From Tetrahymena elliotti 4EA (Eukaryota > Ciliophora > Oligohymenophorea > Hymenostomatida > Tetrahymenidae): a stretch of 64,000 nucleotides of DNA. The stretch covers positions 992,001-1,056,000 of the forward strand of contig JH720293.1 in the NCBI GenBank assembly GCA_000231825.2, given 5' to 3'. A model generated the notes under the pieces. The model was given only the letters and a program-made list of their open reading frames with translations. It was not told the origin of the DNA and made no database searches. Below are positions 37,308-51,300 of the stretch, piece by piece. Positions within the stretch are counted from its first letter, which is position 1. Each line of letters opens with the position of its first letter. The position numbers were made by a program, and so were the translations under genes.

Positions 37308-40300
37308 TCATAACAGTTTGATTAATATGTTGTTCACCCATTATCCTACAATAGGTTATTATTTACTATTGTTTGAGTAAAAAACACCTTCTCCATGAAC
37401 TTCATTGTTGACAAATTTACCACTATACTTTTCTTCATTTGTAAATATTAAGGTTCCAGATCCATTTTTTAATCCTAATTTGAATTCTCCTTCATAAACT
37501 TTCCAATAATTATTGATTTTGCTAAAATCATTATAGCTGAAAGGATTTAGCAAACTTTCTGGAAATTAATTATATAAAATACCTTAGCCATCATAGTGAT
37601 CATTGACCCATTCTCCTTCATAAACAATTGTTTAATTTTATGTATTTCTTAAAATTCCATATCCTTATTTTCTTCCATCAGCATCAAGAACTCCTTCAAA
37701 GATATAATTTTGGCATTAGTTTTCTTTTTCTAATTGATTTTCATGTTAATTTTAAGAACCAGAATTATATTGTTTATTTTAAGAATCAAATGCCTAAAAA
37801 TTTTGTTTGAAAGGTGATAGATTTTCTTAGCTTATTAATTGATTAGATTTTCCAGAATTCCCTGCTTAAATGTCAAAGCTGATAGAGTTATTTTCCTTAC
37901 TACAACTATTAGCATCATTATTATAATTCTTATTTTAAGATCTATTAAATTTTAAAAAAATAGGTTATTTAATGTTTAAAAATATTTTTTTATTGATTAC
38001 TTTTAATCAGATCCAACAGGAGTCATCCGGATTTAGAACTCTGTTTGCTGATAGGGATCTATAAGCTAATTTTATTAGAATTACAAATTAATATTAGGCG
38101 ATAATGTTTCCTTATTTTAATTTGAGGAATATCCAAAAGTGTTGTTATCTTTTGACTATGCACTATTTAGATCATAATCATATTGAACATTTTGATCTTA
38201 ATAATTTGTGTTATAATTTCCTAAATCATTCAATTCATTTGAGCAAATTTTTTAATCATAAACTTATCCTTGTGGGGAGTTATTCTAATTTTTGGTTTAA
38301 AAATGTCTTTGTACAACTTACCTTGAGCGATACAAAGCTTCGTTGACTAATTCATCTACTTTTTATCTACTTTGTCTGATTTCTTCATGCTTTTTACTTT
38401 TTTCTGTAATTTAAGGTTTTTCTTGTGTTTAAGACAAAATATTTTTTAGTTTTTGTTGTTGCTATTTTTTAGATTTTGATTTAAGTTTTTCAATTAAGTC
38501 TTAAGTTCTTTCAACACATTTTTAAACAATTTAATTAATATTATTCTTTCTTCTTTCTGTTGTTACAGGAGATGGTTATATATTTATATTATTCACAACT
38601 TTTTATTGTATTGGAAGTAAATTTACCTAGTTTCCTTAAATTTAAAAATTGTTTGTAAAATTACTAGATTTTTCTTCTCCTGTTAAATATAAATTAGGGT
38701 TTACTATATTTTATGAAGAAATCGTTATATTGGTATTGTTAGAAAAGGACGGATTCTATCCAAGTTACTACAATATTTACTCTGCCTTTTAAAGATAATA
38801 GTTCTTATCATCATATTAAATAATGTTTTATGGTGTATTTTATGATATTATTTCAGTACTTTTGCTTTTAAATAGAGCTTACTCTTTTATTTGTAGAGGT
38901 TTTGGTAGAGCTGGTCGATTTAATTCATTTTTAATTTTGTTGATAGTATTTGTATCTTTTATATATGCTCTGTTTTGATTGAAATTTTTTATTTAATCTA
39001 AAACAATACTTTCTGAATATTCTTCATTGGTTTCTTAAATGCTATTAGCTTAGCCTTATTTTTAACCTTATACATAAATGTAAGGCTGTGAATTATAATT
39101 AGGTGCATTATTTATTGAGTGTGTTTCTATTATATTTATAGGATTACTTTCGTTTTTTGCATTCTTAGTAGAGCTTGGATTTGAAAATAAATTTTAAATA
39201 TTTGTTTGATTAAAAAGTATCTAAGGGTCATCTGTACTGTTAATCCTTCTTCTAATTAAATCACTTTGCTTTATAAAAGAGCTGCAAAAAGGACTCTACT
39301 CATTCCCTGTTATGTTACTATTGATGCTACTTAATAAATTTAAACCCTAAGGTAGTTGAGTGTTACAGTTATAATCTTAATATCCGTTACTATTATAATT
39401 GGCAAAAGTATTGTAATTTTAAACATCATTTGAAGAGTTTTTAAGTGGATCTACTTAATTTGTTCCTTCGTTTTCAGTGTTTAATTTTCCAAAGCTCTCA
39501 AATTTTTATAGGTTTTCGGTGTTATAAAACAACTTTTGCTAAGCACCTAAATTCAAATTTTCTTACTTTTATTGTTAATAAATTTTTTTGTTTTCGATTG
39601 CATTTTAGCAGCTTCCATAATCTTCTATTTCTAATATAGTCACTGTATTATTTTCTTTTGATTTTTAACACTAAACTGAAGTTTTTGTAGGAGGTTACAA
39701 TATATTTTTATTGTCAATAAACTATTTCTAATTACCTTCTTTTATATCTTAAATTTTTTGAGCTTCTATTCCAAATCCAGCTCGATTTGCATCTTATTTT
39801 TATAATTATTCATATGTTTTAAAAAAATTAGGTTTCTATGGATTTTTATTTAAAGTGAATGGGCTACCACCTCCTTCGATGTAATTTGTATATTATAAAT
39901 CCATCCTTAATTCACTTTCTTATGAATTTTCCTTTTTGTTTTCATTACAATTACTGATACCCTAAATTTTAAGATAGTCATTTGGATCTATAGTTACTTA
40001 ATTAAGGTATACTTAAAATTATTTGAATTCATTCAAATTATTATCCTTTTTTGGTAAATACTCACTATTACTACGTTTTAGTTTTTCCTATTAATTTTAT
40101 TCCTCTGACTTTATTGGTAAAATCTAGTTTTTTATTTGGTTTTGTAACATTTCAGGCATTTTATTTGCTTAGAACTCTACATTTTGCTCTAGAGGCTAAT
40201 ATGTATTATTTAGAGTCATTTTAGAAATAGGTGATACAATTTATTCAGGTTGATAAATAGGGGTACTTATACTCTATGATTGTATTAAACCTTTAACATT

Positions 40301-40771
40301 ATTGCTTCTCTCCATAGTTATAGGAAATATTTAAATATTACTTGAAGTAATTACATATGGATTTGTAATTTGATTTGAAGATCCTATTTAGGAATTAATT
40401 TAAGAATATTAACCCAAATAATTTGATTAGATGCCATTTTACTAATAATTCTATTCCCAAAAATTCTATTTTATATTATTTATTGGCTCTTAGTATTAAG
40501 AGTTTCGGTGATCAACATATTTATATTCTTGAAAATCTTTTTGAGTGTCTACTTTAGCATATGGATTATTGATGAATGGCTCAGAATTTTATTCTATTGA
40601 GGTCTTAATTGGTTTGCTTAATTTGGGAGGAAGTGGAGCTTTATGGATTGAGGTAATGGAGATACCTTTCTACAAGCTCTTTCCTAATTACTCTTATGTT
40701 TGCTAATGTATATTTCCAAACTATTACTGCTGTAGAGATGAAGATAGCTGTTAATAAATTTAAGTTTACAT
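37308..40771 (-). CDS. MORN-repeat protein with long Asn/Gln-rich N-terminus
   Basis: Two exons (40771-38001 and 37941-37308), 3405 nt, 1134 aa. About 950 residues of Asn/Gln/Ser/Pro low complexity precede a Gln-rich coiled coil (ERTQDLIEKLKSKSKK) and a C-terminal series of MORN units of about 23 residues: YIFEGVLDADGRKQGYGIL, YEGEWVNDHYDGQGIL, YEGEFKLGLKNGSGTL, YSGKFVNNEVHGEGVF. The family motif is YxGxwxxGxxxGxGxx. MORN arrays mediate membrane or protein contact in the cytoskeleton and basal bodies of protists; the specific role is unknown. The start MQTQIYQQ is the first in-frame ATG. Part of its 3' end is duplicated downstream. Confidence 0.8.
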
Positions 40772-41565
40772 CTTTTTATCAAAATTTACAAATAGATAGT
40801 TAAAAATATTTAGATTGATTATTAATTAAATAAATAAATCATAAAAAATAATATAGCTGTTATCAACTAAACAACTATAAAAAAGTTTAACTTAAATCCT
40901 TACTAGCTTTTTGTTTTATTTGTTTGTATTACATCCCTAAATAAAAAATATTGTTTTATCCACTGATCCTATCTAAAAATTTAAATTATTTTCAAAGGTT
41001 ATTACTTGAATACATTTCATTAGAATTTTCATCATCCAAACAAAAAAAGGAATTAAATTCTTATCACAGTGTTCTAAAAGATAAAGTTGAAAAAAAAACT
41101 CATGTAAAAAATTAAATTATTGATTATTTTAATTGAAATTTATTTTTTTGTTAAATAAATTCATTTTTCATAAAATAAATTAAACAATCGTTTTTTTAAA
41201 TAACATTTTGAATTGTTTGTAACTCTTAATTAATTTGAATAAAAAAAGCCTTTATGAATTAAAATTATTTGGTGAATATTAAATAAATTTACAGTGATTT
41301 ATATCTTTTTAAAATTTTTTTTTCTGAATGAAAGACTAATCTTAAAACAAGATATTTCTTTACAAAAATCAAATTAATTTAATAAAAATAGAAAAAATAA
41401 AATAATTTAAAATGAAACTTGGTACATACAAAAAAATTAAAAATAAATAATCCTGATTAAAATAATAAAGTTTATAAAACAATCTATAAATATTCAAATA
41501 AAATTTTTTAAGAATTGATATTAACTAAAACTAAGTACTATGATTAAGCTTTTTTAATTCAAAAA
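40772..41565. other. Intergenic, AT-rich
   Basis: Promoter side of the MORN gene and 3' flank of the Gln-rich gene. No gene recognised. Confidence 0.4.
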
Positions 41566-43327
41566 TCAATTATAATTTTTTAATTTTTTATTGAGCTTTA
41601 AATCGTCTATGTAAGAAGTTGTACCTAATATTGCAACATTTGTTGGACTACTTAAATCATTTTTCTTTTTAAATAATGCTGAGGTATTGTAGTTCACATG
41701 TTGTGAGCTCCTTTTAGGTGTTTCATCTTTTTCATTAACAAACCTTGCAAACTAGGTGACATCTTTTATATTACTCTATCCTCCATTTTATTCATTGAAA
41801 ATCATAGACATTTTTGGAGTTTCTGAATTAACTTAAACATTATCCTTTAGTTGTCCACTAACAATTTACTATTCTGCTTAATCATACTTCATTCTATACT
41901 TATTATTTAGTATATCTTGATTCATGTATTTGGTCTTCCACTCTTCACATTACTTGGTTTTTAAATCTACTAAATCAGTTAGTCTTTATATTTCTTCCTT
42001 TAAAATTTTATCTTGACCCTAATTTAGTTCTAATCTAGCTATTGTTGTTTTCAGGGCATCGTTTTCTTCTTACCTAAGATTAATTTTATTTTGTTAGATA
42101 CCAATTATTTAAATAATATATTTACTTTATCTTAAGAGAATTATATAAACGTTCTGTGTCATAAGCTGAGTATCCAGTGGCTATAAATTAAGTTTTTGGT
42201 TTATCAAAGATTTACAGTTCAAGTACATTATATCTTCTCTGCCATTCTTCTATTTAAAGTTTTAAAGATTGATTTTCTTATTCAATACGCTCTTTAGTCC
42301 TTTTTAAATGGTCAATTTCTAATAACCTTGTATATAAATCAGCAATTTCTGATTCTTTAGAATGAATTACTTTATTTTATAACTCTATATTTTCTTAAAG
42401 AGAATTTATTTTGCTTTGTAATTCTTATATTTTAGCTGTATCTTAAACAACATGAACTCTTTCCTTGACTACAATATGCTTTTTGTCAATTTCATTTTAT
42501 GCCTAAGGTGATAAAGCTTCTGATACTCTATTTGAAACTCTTTAATATTATTAAGGAAGTGTGTTAAACTATTGCTTATTACTATTTATGCTGCTATGTA
42601 TATCATCTTATTTCTCTTACTAAATTGGTTGCTATTAAGATTAGTAAATCTATTAATAGCTTTATAGATTTTATAATGATTGCCTTCTTGTTAAGTTTCT
42701 TTATTGCTGCTATTGCCTTGCCTACTAAGGATTTTAATTTGCTAGTTAAAATATTCCTCGACTAGAATTTGCTTCTTGTTCTTACTAAGCTAAACTTTAT
42801 TACTAATTTTAGATTTATTTAAACACTGAATTAGCAAGTACTATTGGCTAAGATGCGTATGCAACATTTGCTTAATTTTATTATTGTTGTATAGGCTATC
42901 CATAAGTTACTACTTAAGGCACTATTTAATTTTATTAGATGGGTTAAACTTAATATTATGATTAAGCTGCTTATCTAACTACAGGAGTTCCTGTAAATTC
43001 TTGGTCAGCAATAACTCTTACAGGTCCATTTTATATAGATTACAAAACTGTGCTAAAATTTGGAGATCTACTTTAATTTATTTACTATCTGCCTTAAAAC
43101 TCTACAATTTTAGGAGATTAAACTTATTATTAGAAAAATAGCTACTAACCATTAGAAGTAGGGCTGTTGATAGACTTTCTTATTAAAGGAGATTGGATGT
43201 AAACTGTATTTGGATCAATTGTACCTTGGTTAATATATTAAACAGTAGGTTATTACTAGATGGGCAGTTATTATGTATGCTATTATTTTAAGACTTTATT
43301 TGGAATAATAATCATTTACTCGCTCAT
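41566..43327 (-). CDS. Gln-rich coiled-coil protein
   Basis: Two exons (43327-42126 and 42073-41566, 52-bp intron), 569 aa. The first ~270 residues are extremely Gln-rich, mostly encoded by TAA and TAG. Next come about 220 residues of strong heptad coiled coil (EIDKKHIVVKERVHVVQD, AEIADLY-like registers, HLKRTKERIEQENQSLKL). The tail is polar and basic with KRSSQH. The intron is required to keep the coiled-coil register. Probably structural (cytoskeletal), but no family recognised. Confidence 0.75.
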
Positions 43328-44366
43328 AGATCTCGAATGTAAAGCTCTTTAGCTTTATCTGTTAGAATAAATGAAAAAAAAAAGAAATTAGATAGACTTA
43401 TAAATTAAATAAAATGAATATATTTTAAATAAATTATTACTAGTTAGGTGATGGTATTATTTAAAAATTCTTCACTTTTGATAAAACTATAAAATAGTAA
43501 TTTTTATTTAGGTTTCAATTTATGATTTTATTTAAAAAAATCCTGTTGAAATAAATGTTCGTTTTAATTCAAATAAAATTTGATATTTCTTGCTTATTTA
43601 GGAAGAAAATTCTTTCTTTTAATAAAGAGTTTTTTAGGATTTTATTTTATTCAGAAGATTTTCACTTAGTGCTAACCAATTGCATTTTAATTTATAATTT
43701 ACTGACTTTATTATCAAATTTTTATCATATAAAACATACTCAATAATAAATATTGCAAAGTTTAAACTAAATTTGAAGAAATCATATTTATAAATTGATA
43801 ATATAATCCTCATCATGAATACTTTACATAAAAAAAATTGAATAATTAAATAAATTTCAGTTGAACAAATTATCTTATTTACTAAAAACTAAAGTCAACC
43901 AAATATCTATCTAAAATAAATAAAATTCTTTACTTTTCATAAAGTCGGTGTTTATTAATAAAATAATTTCTAAAAATGAAATCTTGAAGAAATTATTTTT
44001 ACTATTTAGTTCAGGGTACTAATAATTTCTTTGAGTATTTAATAATAAAATAAATTCATTAAAATTAAACATTGATTAATTTTTTTATTAGCATATGAAT
44101 TATACTTAATTAAAAACTTTTTAGAGAGTAAAAAAAAAGTTGAAATTATTTCATTCATAAAATATTTTAGGAGAGCTTTTTTATCACACAAAAATTAAAT
44201 TTTATATTTTTATTGATATTTTACATAGAAATTTAATTTTAAAATATCTTTTACCAAGTATTCAATCAATTTTATAAGTTGAATCAATCAAAATTTAATT
44301 CAGAAAGTTCTTTGTAGCAAAATATATTTTTTCAAAATTAAGTAAAGTATCATTCTTAAATTTAAA
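43328..44366. promoter_or_regulatory. Divergent intergenic region
   Basis: About 1 kb between the starts of the Gln-rich coiled-coil gene and the small membrane protein gene. AT-rich; no specific site recognised. Confidence 0.35.
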
Positions 44367-44745
44367 ATGTCTGCAGCAATTCCAAAAATAAGTCCCTTTT
44401 TCGGAGGAGTGAATATTATTTTATTAGTTAGCAAAAATAGTTTTAAATGATTAAATATAGGTACTATTAGGTGCTTGTGGAATTTCGCTTCATGCCTATA
44501 TGTAGCACGAATGTACCCAAAAAGAAAGAAATTTTTTAGTTGATAAAATGTATTCATAACCTAAGGACTCTATTGATAGAGGTAAATAAAGCTATTAAAA
44601 CTAATTCGAATTGCTAATATTTTATTTTAAATGTAAAATAGAATAAATTCTCAAATAGTAACTTTTTTGTTATTAGGAAGTCTATTTAGATCATCAATTA
44701 ATTTCAAATGATAAAAAATAGGATTAACTACTTAGAAAACTTTGA
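44367..44745 (+). CDS. Small single-membrane-segment protein
   Basis: Three exons (44367-44408, 44461-44581, 44642-44745), 267 nt, 88 aa. The start MSAAIPKI lies in a TTTAAAATG context. One predicted transmembrane or amphipathic helix spans about residues 10-27 (FFGGVLLGACGISLHAYM), followed by a charged, Gln-rich soluble tail with Cys at about 31 and 60. Size and layout resemble small mitochondrial inner-membrane subunits, but no family was recognised. Both introns have GT...AG ends and restore frame exactly. A second frame opens over its 3' end (see the 44708-45061 entry). Confidence 0.6.
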
Positions 44746-45061
44746 TAAAAACATTGTTTCACAATATAATGTTCCTATTTACATTTCTTCAGTAAGAATA
44801 TATTTTATGAAAGATTATTCTACAATTCTTTTTCATAAATAGTTATTAGGTGGCTTTTTCTTATCAAAAACTTTCTTAGGTTTGATATTAAGTGATCTTA
44901 GTTTGAGAATTCTACTTAGCAAAAAGAAAAATGAAACAAATTATAGCTAATTTGAACTAGAAAATTCTATTGAATATAAAGGATTAACATACTTAGAATT
45001 GTCTATATTTGCAATAAGTGCTACTTTACCTCTTAAATTTCTTCTCAGAAGAAAATTATGA
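44708..45061 (+). CDS. Doubtful ORF overlapping the previous gene
   Basis: An ATG-initiated, TGA-terminated frame of 117 aa overlaps the last 38 bp of the previous gene in a different frame. It contains Leu/Phe-rich hydrophobic stretches (LGGFFLSKTFLGLILSDLSL, LELSIFAISATLPLKFLL). TGA-free runs of this length are expected fairly often by chance in such AT-rich DNA. It could be an alternative last exon or simply noise. Confidence 0.2.
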
Positions 45062-45688
45062 AGCATAAATGTAAACTTATTCAATACATAGTAAATATTT
45101 GTAAAAATAAATAATTGAATCAAAAGTAGATTTAAAATATCTTTAATTTACAGCAAAAATATTTAGTATATTTTCAGGTTTAGAAATATTTTAGTTAATT
45201 GATCCATATGAAAAACAGTATTTTTCCTAAATTCAAAAAAATTGAAAGTAAGTTCTAGATATAAAAAACTTATTATAGTTTTATTGGCAAATAAAATAAT
45301 CTAGAAATAATTTCAAAAATAACTTGTAGAATTTATTTTTAAATTAAAATAAAAATTAAAAAAGTTTAAAATTTATGTCAGTTTTAGAAATATCATCAAA
45401 TACCATATTATTTAAATTATTTATTCTTCTAATCTTACTTAAAGTTAAATAAATTTTAGTTTCAAATGAAAAAAAATATTTTCTACCCTAAAAATATTTT
45501 TAATTTGTTCGTTTAAAAAATTAACTAAAAAGTAGATGAATTTTTTAAAAGCAAAGGACATTTAATTATGAAATTAAAAGATAATGAATTTAGTATACAT
45601 TGTATCTAAATACTGTGGAGAAATAGTATAATTATAAAATATTATAAATTTATTTGATTAGCAAAAGTAAAAAGATAATAAAGTTCCA
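45062..45688. other. Intergenic, AT-rich
   Basis: AT-rich spacer before the 3' end of a minus-strand gene. No gene recognised. Confidence 0.35.
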
Positions 45689-48222
45689 TCATCTTTTGGA
45701 AAGATAGAGCTTTTCTTAATTGAATAAATCTTCCATCAGCTTGCTAGTCTTTTATTTTTTTATTTTTTGGTTGTGTTCTTCACTATATCTGTCATAGTTT
45801 TGAAGTTTGCTTTATGTTAATGAATGATTTATTTAGCTATTAATATTATCCCTTTCTAAATGGCTTCTACTTGTTATTTTGTTTTTTAAAGGTGATTAGG
45901 TACTATAAATATCACTTGTTGTTTGCAATTTTAAGTTTGTTGATGAACTAGGGTTATAGACAGTCATCTAATTAATTGCTGGTAGCATAGAGCCTAATAA
46001 GCCTTCTGTGATTATTTTTATTATTTAAATATGTTAGATATTTATAAATAAATAAAAAATTTACCTCTTGATTACTTAAAGCCAGAATTTAATAGCCCTT
46101 TGCTTGCTTTTTCTCTTGAAGTTAGCATACTTGTGCTTTGTGAAACTGAATTTGAGGATAAGTGGTAATACTCATAAGTAAAATTCTTAGAGAGAGGAGT
46201 TAATAGAGTTGATTTAGTCTTATCAAATTAAGGTTTAAATTATTGTAAAATTAATTTGGAGTCTATCTAGGCCTAGCTCAAGCTTTTTTATGAATAATTA
46301 TTCTTTTTTTTCAAATCATGATTAAATTATTTATTTTAATCATTTTATTTTTATTGAGAGTTATTAGAGTGTTTCGGGAAGTAAAGCTAATCCCTCATAA
46401 TTTATTTGTTGTTTTTAGGGATGTAATCTTCCATTTGTAATCCTGTGAATTTATCCTTGAAATCTTTAGTATTCTCAACTATTTTATAATAAAGTTGAAA
46501 TTAAAAATTAAATTTTTAAATAAACCCATACGCTTTCTTAATTTCCAAATAACTTTGTCACTTTCAACAAATGATTTCAAATATTGATAGGATGTAGTTT
46601 CTTTGTGTTGATAGAAATCTCTTTGATCGTGAAGCTTTGCTACTGTTTAATTTTTCATAAATGTTAATTATTTCTCATCCCTACCTTCAGCTTCACATTT
46701 AACTTACTTACTTTCGAAATCTAAATATTCCTGTTAAATATTATTATAGATTATGAAAATGAAATATCAAAAAAATACTTCTTCATTCATATTCTGGTAT
46801 TTTAATTGTTTCTTGGTATTTTGATCAAGAAGATTTATTTCATCATCATCAACACTATTTTGTAAATTATTATTCCCATTCTAATTATCAGATTGACTCT
46901 TCTTTTTTGAAGGAGATTCTTATATAGATCCATACTTTGGTTTTTTGTTTGTATCAGAGTTAGCTAGTTTAAAAATAATTTTTTTAAGGTCATCTGTATT
47001 TGCCTTTTCCTTAGCTGATTCCTCTAAATCTTTTAAGTTTACCATTTTATTTTCTGTAATAGGTTCAGAAAGAGGATGAGTTTCATTTTTATATTGCTCC
47101 AATTTATCAATAACAAATTCTTAATATTTCTTTTGTAATTTATTATCTTATTTAATACTCTTATTTTTAAATGCTCTTTTTAAATTAGCACCTGCACTAG
47201 TCAACACTAATCAAATTTATAAAAAGATATAAATGAAATTTATGAAGCTATTTATAATTTATTTACATTTATCTATTTGATCATTCAAAGTTGTATAAAA
47301 TTTGAGATATTACTCAAATATTTCTTTAATATTTTTCCAATGGTGTTTTTGAGATTACTCCTTTAGAACATATATTTTTTTAATAGCTTAAATAGAAGCT
47401 TCTTCTTCATCTTCATGTTCTTCAGATATATTAGAAAGATATTCTACAATAGAATCTAAGCTCTCAAAAAAGCTCAAATACATATCCTGAATATTTAAAT
47501 ATTTATTATTTCAAAACAACAAAAAATATTTAAACTTACATTTTTAATTGCTTCTATAAATATTTTGCAATTTTAATTTTGGGAGGGGAAAAATTATAAG
47601 AAAGCACTCTCAATTTCAATATAATCTAAAGGTGCATAAGAGAAGTTATCTAAGAATTTTTCAACCTTATTTTTCTTCCTATCTTATAAACTTACACTTG
47701 TAGGTAAATACCCAGGGGCGCTAGCTATTTGATTTTTAAATAAGAAAAAGATATATCTTTGTTTTTATTATCGTATTTACATGTTGGAGTTGTTGGGGAT
47801 TGAGCTTCTTCAGGAGGAATTTCTTTTTCCTTAATTGTTACAATGGATTATTTATTTTTTTCTCTTTCAAATCTTTTGACTAAAGGTTCCATAAACTTGT
47901 TTAAATTGAAAAAAATAGAAAAAGGATATTGAGTAATGAATTAATTACACTAAATTTCTTTGCATCTTCTTTTCTGATCACCTGCCAAAAAAATAATAAA
48001 ATAAACAAAACAAATTTTGATGAAAGATAAAATAAAGAAAGAAATAAATACCTTTGGTTCAGGATTACTTTCAATAAAATTAATTTTATTCAAAAGAGTA
48101 TTTCTTTTTATAGCTACTCCTTTTCTAAAATTAGAAACAAATTTTTAAAGAATATCTCCAAATTGTTCCAATTATTTATCTGTTAATATAGGTTTTGCTT
48201 TACGAGATACGTCCTATACCAT
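45689..48222 (-). CDS. Helical hypothetical protein (may be 3' part of a larger gene)
   Basis: About nine exons joined by frame. Segments in order: DVSRKAKPILTDKQLEQFGD; FMEPLVKRFEREKNKQ; SVSLQDRKKNKVEKFLDNFS; a helical region (DMYLSFFESLDSIVEYLSN, HHWKNIKEIFEQYLKFYTT, LKRAFKNKSIKQDNKLQ); an acidic linker; EYLDFESKQVKCEAEGRDEK with YLKSFVESDKVIWKLRKR; and a Ser/Asn-rich tail ending LYLSKR before TGA at 45689. Long amphipathic helices suggest a BAR-like or other helical scaffold, but no family is assigned. The nominal start ATG at 48222 is preceded by TTAACTTAG, a splice-acceptor-like context unlike the A-rich start contexts elsewhere in the window. It may therefore be an internal exon of the gene upstream (48321-51958). 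Confidence 0.6.
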
Positions 48223-48320
48223 CTAAGTTAACCTTTTATGGGTATATTACATAAATAAATATCATCAAGAATTATAGAACTAATTTACCTAAAAAGAGTT
48301 TCAACAAAATTTAAAAAAAC

Positions 48321-51300
48321 TTAGAATCCAAATCTTTCAAACTAATCAATTTTATTTTTTATTTGTATTTTACTAAGTTTTGACACTTCAGAGATATAAA
48401 TCTGCATTTAATTTATTGTATTATTCTTTTTTATTGTTTCTTTTTATTATTCATCAAGTTATTTTAATACTGAGTTTATATTTTATTCCTCTTTTATTAG
48501 ATCTATCTAAGTTAATTACTTTACAGATTTTTGCTGATGAACTTATTTCTCTTAAACTACTTTAATATTTTCTTTACTCATACAAGCTTTATATGGACGG
48601 CTAGCCATTTCTTAAAATGTGGGGCTTTCATTTTCACTCTATTCGATATCCTTATCTTAAATATTTTCTTTCAACTGAATATCTACCTCTAAAGTCTCCT
48701 CATTTAATTTTAAATTTCTAGCTTATTAATACTTACTCTTTTCTTTTTAATCTATTTTCTCATCAGTTTTTAAATCTTATTGTTCATAAGCATCTTCTTT
48801 TTATGTTTCTTATTCCTATTCTTACTACTGATCCTCCTCATTTTAGTTTTCTTATATATTTTTTTCAGATTATTTGTTTTCATTTTCATCTTACTCTTCC
48901 ATTTCATTTTAATCATTCTGATCTATCATATCTTCATTTTATTCATCTTCATATTCTTCTTAATCATTTTCTTAGATATTTTATGAGTCATTTTTTATTT
49001 TAGTGCCACTTTATTAATCTCTTTAATCTTGGTGATTAATTAATTATTCAGATTATTCTTCTGATTCTTGATTTAATTTTTCTTCATTTTCTTTATCTTC
49101 TTTTTCTTAGATCTAAATTTTTTCACTTGTATTTTAATTATCAATTTAAGAGTTTTAAGTGTATTTGGAAACATTTGGATGAGTATCTTATTTTTAATGA
49201 CTAACTAATTAAGAACTAAAATTTCTATCTTAATTATTGAGAGAGAATTAAGAACTTTAGATATTTCCTAAAGAGTTCTATCCTTCATCTTGGTAATTAC
49301 TATCTTATTCTTCATCATCTTCTTCCATATCATTACCAGAAAAAATTTCTTTAATAGTGTTATTATGCTTTTTTGTGTTAGCTTTTATATTAGGAAGTAA
49401 ATTGCATCTCATCCATTCTTAGTAATTTTCATAATCTTCTGGAGGAGCAACATCTTCTGTTTTATCTTTGTTATTTTTTTGGACAATAATTAAATTTTCT
49501 TGGCTTTGACAATTTTCGATTTCTTCATCAATATACTTCAATTGCAGTTATCTCTCTTATTAAAGGTTGATCAATTCTTAATAACGTTTGTGGAGACTCT
49601 AAGATAAAACCTTTAGACTTTCTAATTTTAATTTGAGTTTTTCTATAATATCAAAAGGACCTTCCTTATGGTTCTCATAGAATTAGTTAAGCCTTTCAAC
49701 AAGAATATTTCTATTTTAATCCTTTTAATATATAATTTTATGCATCTTAAATTAAAAAATGAATTAAAATTTACTAGTTCATTATTATTTGATTTTAAAG
49801 TATTTTTTTTAGAGCTTTCATTTATATCATTTTAATTGGTTTGCTCATCGTTACTATCATGAGTTCTTTAAGTCTCTTTTTGGTTTGAAGCATCTTCTTA
49901 CTTGAGTTCACTATTTTAATCTTGTTACTACTAAGTATCTTCCTCTTTCTTTTGCTTTTAAGGAGATAAATTCATAAAGGTGGGATGAGTTTCAATTTTA
50001 GCATAATTTTAAATTTCCTCTTCTTCATTATTTCCTTATAAAAATATCCTTTAAAAAAATAAACAAAATGATTTTTAAAGTAAAGTAAAATACTTTTCTA
50101 ATTTTTCAATACAGTCGATGTAGTTAATAATATACTTAGATTCATTTAACTACTAAATCAAGTCTTATTCTTTTTATTCAAGCTTTTAAATTTCATGATG
50201 TTACTAGTCTTTCATTTGCTTTTTTTTCTTTAAATAAAAATTGATTTTATTAAAAATGAAAATATTTTTAAAATAACTTACATCTATTTCTACAAGACAA
50301 ACAGTTATTTCATGTTTCAAATATTTTATTTCATTGTAAATATCACTTTTTTCTTGTTACTTTTCTTACAAAGCTATTTAGCTTCTATAGTAAGTATCCT
50401 TCAAATCTTTATCATAAGTTGTTGTAATCAACTCAGCTTCTTCCTGTATTTAAAACAATAAATCAATTAAATTATTTCTTTAGACATATTTTTTTTGTTT
50501 ACATTCTTTTTTTAAGCATTTATATCTCTTAGCTCTAAATTTCTGAATTTTTTGTTAAAAAGCTAGTTCATATCAATAATTTAATTCCTTTCTTTTTATA
50601 TTTTATCCTTTTATTTAAAAATGGGTTTTTTTATCAAGAATTATTCAAAAAATAAATTTTAGTGATAAACTAACTTAAATAATAAAATTTTTACAATACA
50701 AACTTTAATTTCTTCAACTTTTTGTTCTAGCTATCCCATGATGTCAACTTAAACTTCTGTCATGTCCTTTACTTTTTGCTAATTTTGAACAAGTTGTTCA
50801 ATAGCTTCAAAAATAAGTTGAGGGTTCACAGATTATCTAAGTGAAAGCATACTACTATTTAAGCTTTTTTTCATTTTATATATAGAATTTATATAAACAA
50901 GTTATTCTTAATCTGGATAGCTGGAAGAATAATTCATTCTGCTCATTGTAAAAAAACTTTTTTGTAAAGTAGAGTTGCTTTAATCAAGCTCATTTATCTC
51001 ATATAATTATTTTTCCTTTTCTCTTAAAATTTAAAGTTCATTATGTTTCTTATTATTAATCTCTATTAATCTATCCATTTCCTTTTTAAGCTTTTATAAA
51101 ATAAATATAAAAGTCAATGAAATTTATTATTCTGCAAAAAGTTAAGTTATTTTTCATAAATACTAAATACTAGCTTTAGAATTTTTAAATTATAAATAAA
51201 AGAAACGCAAATGCATACATTAGTATCTTCCACTTGAAAATTCTAAGCCTCGAAGTAAGTTTTTATGTTTTTATACTCATGAAATTATTCAAATAATTGC

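Noticed and set aside
48780..49003. Two plus-strand Leu/Phe/Ile-rich ORFs that look like membrane proteins
   Set aside because: They are the complement of the Glu/Gln/Asp-rich minus-strand coding region; GAA/GAT/TAA repeats read backwards give Phe/Leu/Ile.
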